A DNA stretch of 64,000 nt from Opitutia bacterium (lineage in GTDB: Bacteria; Verrucomicrobiota; Verrucomicrobiia; Opitutales; Opitutaceae), in contig JACRHS010000021.1 in the NCBI GenBank assembly GCA_016217595.1, positions 62,001 to 126,000 on the forward strand. Direction: 5' to 3'. Every line of letters begins with the position of its first letter. Position 1 is the stretch's first letter. Both the position numbers and the translations under genes were made by a program. Below the pieces are notes generated by a model, which was not told the DNA's origin, did not search any database, and saw only the letters and a program-made list of their open reading frames with translations. This document shows positions 62,547 to 64,000 of this stretch, piece by piece.

Positions 62547-64000
62547 ATAGAACGACCATCGACTACGGCATCGACCTCGGCACCACCAACAGCAGCATCG
62601 CCCTCGCCTCAGGCACCGACACCGAGGTGATCCGCAACGCGCTCGACGCCGAGCTCACCCCCTCGGCCGTGCACATCAACGCCGCCGGCGCCCTCTGGGT
62701 CGGCCAGCACGCCCGCGCCCGCCTCGTCGACGAACGCGCCGCCGGGCAGGTCGCCGTCGAGTTCAAGCGCCGCATCGGCACCGGCTACGAGTACACTTTC
62801 GCGCCCTCCGGCCGGAAAATGCTCCCCGAGGCGCTTTCCGCCGAGGTGTTGAAATCGCTGCGCGCCGATGTCGCCCGCGGCAAGGGCGAGGAGATCGCCG
62901 CCATCGTCATCACCGTCCCCGCCGCCTTCGAGCTGCACCAATGCGAGGCGACCAAACGCGCCGCCGATCTCGCCGGCTTCTCCCACGCCGCGCTGCTCCA
63001 GGAGCCGGTCGCCGCCGCGCTCGCCTACGGCTACCAGAAAATCGACGCCCGCGCCTGCTGGCTCGTGTTCGACTTCGGCGGCGGCACGTTCGACGCCGCC
63101 CTCGTCTCCTCGCGCGACGGCGCCATGCACGTCATCAACCACGGCGGCGACAGCTTCCTCGGCGGCGCCGACATCGATCTGGCCATCGTGCAACACCTGC
63201 TCGTGCCGCGCATCCACCGCGATCTGCGCGCGCCGGATTTCCGGCTCGGCGATCCGCGTTACACCCACGACCTGCTCCGCCTGAAGGCCGCCGCCGAGAC
63301 CGCCAAGATCGAGCTCGCGCAAAAATCCCAGGCCCATCTCGAAGTTGTCCTCGGCTCCATCTCCCCCCGGCCGGTGACACTCGAAGCCACGCTCACCCAG
63401 GCCGAAGTCGCGCGCCTCGCCGAGCCCATCGCCGTCAAAGCCGCCGACATCGCCCTGCGCGTCCTTCGCGAGAAAAACCTCGCGCCCGCCGCCGTGGCCA
63501 AACTGCTCTTTGTCGGCGGCCCCACGCTCGCGCCCTGGTTTCGCGACGTCGTCCAAGACCGGCTCGGCATCGCGGCCGACCACACCATCGACCCGCTCAC
63601 CGCCGTCGCGCGCGGCGCGGCGATTTTTGCCAGCACGCAACCCATGCCGCGGCCGGCCGTCGCGCCCGCCCCAGCGCCCGCGTCGGAAAGAGGTTTCACC
63701 ATCGAGATCCTGGCCAAGCGCGTGGGCTCCGACCTCACACCGCTCGTCAGCGGCCGGGTGCTCCCGCCCGCCGGCCAGTCGCTCGCCGGCTACACCATCG
63801 AGTTCATCAACCCCGCGACCAAGTGGCGCAGCGGCCGCCACGAAATCCGCCCGGGGGGCGCCTTCCTGCTCACCCTGCACGCCACACCCGCCGCGCCCAA
63901 CCGTTGCCAGCTGGAACTCCGCACGCCCGCCGGCGCCCTCTGTGCCACCACGCCCGATCATTTCGATTACACGCTCGGCGTCGTCATCGAGGAGCAGCCG
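62543..64000 (+). CDS. Hsp70-family chaperone (DnaK-like), cut by the window end
   Basis: 486 residues are visible and the frame is open at the right edge. The ATPase domain is complete: phosphate-1 YGIDLGTTNSSIALA, KRRIGTGYEYTF, connect-1 VITVPAAFELHQ and EPVAAALAYGY, phosphate-2 WLVFDFGGGTFDAALV and the adenosine motif KLLFVGGPTLAPWF. It is shorter than DnaK in the region after FLGGADIDL. Past about residue 365 a Pro/Ala linker leads to a substrate-binding-like beta region (FTIEILAKRVGSDLTPLVSG) that does not look like DnaK's. It overlaps the upstream gene by ATGA. Probably a specialised Hsp70 rather than the housekeeping DnaK. Confidence 0.9.
   Translation, partial: MNRTTIDYGIDLGTTNSSIALASGTDTEVIRNALDAELTPSAVHINAAGALWVGQHARARLVDERAAGQVAVEFKRRIGTGYEYTFAPSGRKMLPEALSAEVLKSLRADVARGKGEEIAAIVITVPAAFELHQCEATKRAADLAGFSHAALLQEPVAAALAYGYQKIDARACWLVFDFGGGTFDAALVSSRDGAMHVINHGGDSFLGGADIDLAIVQHLLVPRIHRDLRAPDFRLGDPRYTHDLLRLKAAAETAKIELAQKSQAHLEVVLGSISPRPVTLEATLTQAEVARLAEPIAVKAADIALRVLREKNLAPAAVAKLLFVGGPTLAPWFRDVVQDRLGIAADHTIDPLTAVARGAAIFASTQPMPRPAVAPAPAPASERGFTIEILAKRVGSDLTPLVSGRVLPPAGQSLAGYTIEFINPATKWRSGRHEIRPGGAFLLTLHATPAAPNRCQLELRTPAGALCATTPDHFDYTLGVVIEEQP

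Overview
This 64 kb window is GC-rich and gene-dense. It reads like a chromosomal segment of a Verrucomicrobiota bacterium, most likely an Opitutaceae-type organism. That placement is an inference. It rests on ECF sigma factors with membrane-anchored C-terminal extensions, large secreted proteins with Ig-like and delta-60-type repeats, a Gram-negative envelope gene set (WaaA, an Mla-type lipid transporter, ABC/HlyD efflux, outer-membrane-like proteins, an exosortase), and many dispersed palindromic repeats. I see no rRNA or tRNA gene, no CRISPR array, no phage genes and no transposase.

Layout. 0-6.5 kb: end of a polyprenyl diphosphate synthase, an ECF sigma/anti-sigma-like pair, TsaC/Sua5, ribosomal protein S18 with a terminator, RlmF, a fatty-acid desaturase and an ExoD-like protein. 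6.6-10 kb: a sigma factor fused to an anchored domain, a free-standing paralogue of that domain, and a secreted protein of unknown function. 10-12.7 kb: acetolactate synthase and a YmdB-type phosphodiesterase. 12.7-16 kb: small, partly AT-richer genes separated by five copies of a ~27 bp repeat, ending at an exosortase. 17-21.4 kb: a secreted unknown, an S66 peptidase and an NAD-dependent DNA ligase with an unusual N-terminus. 21.5-31 kb: an Ig-domain secreted protein, a four-gene overlapping operon (response regulator, cupredoxin, histidine kinase, outer-membrane protein) and an M16 peptidase.

31-37 kb holds housekeeping enzymes: a phosphoribosyltransferase, an aldo/keto reductase, RsmE, a third copy of the sigma-linked domain family, an SGNH hydrolase, an alpha/beta hydrolase, a TonB-C lipoprotein and RsmD. 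37-42.3 kb holds an MBL-fold hydrolase, then a WP[LF]F-repeat protein translationally coupled to an MlaE-MlaF-MlaD transporter. 42.6-50 kb holds a DUF167 protein, a lipoprotein, a PLP enzyme, WaaA and a 1,148-residue delta-60 repeat protein. 50-56.2 kb is a six-gene TetR-HlyD-ATPase-ATPase-permease-permease operon that parallels E. coli ybiH(cecR)-ybhGFSR. 56.4-60 kb holds a small unknown, CstA (apparently frameshifted) and a phosphofructokinase.

The right end (60.26-64 kb) is a three-gene module: a J-like/repeat protein without an HPD motif, a small protein whose C-terminus resembles the GrpE beta domain, and an Hsp70 cut by the window edge. It looks like a dedicated, divergent Hsp70 machine and is the best candidate here for a little-described system. 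Other points worth a second look are a 17-bp direct duplication around a palindromic insertion that preserved translational coupling inside the ABC operon, the repeat-punctuated small-gene array, the sigma-linked domain family, the cupredoxin-containing two-component operon and the putative signal sequence on LigA.
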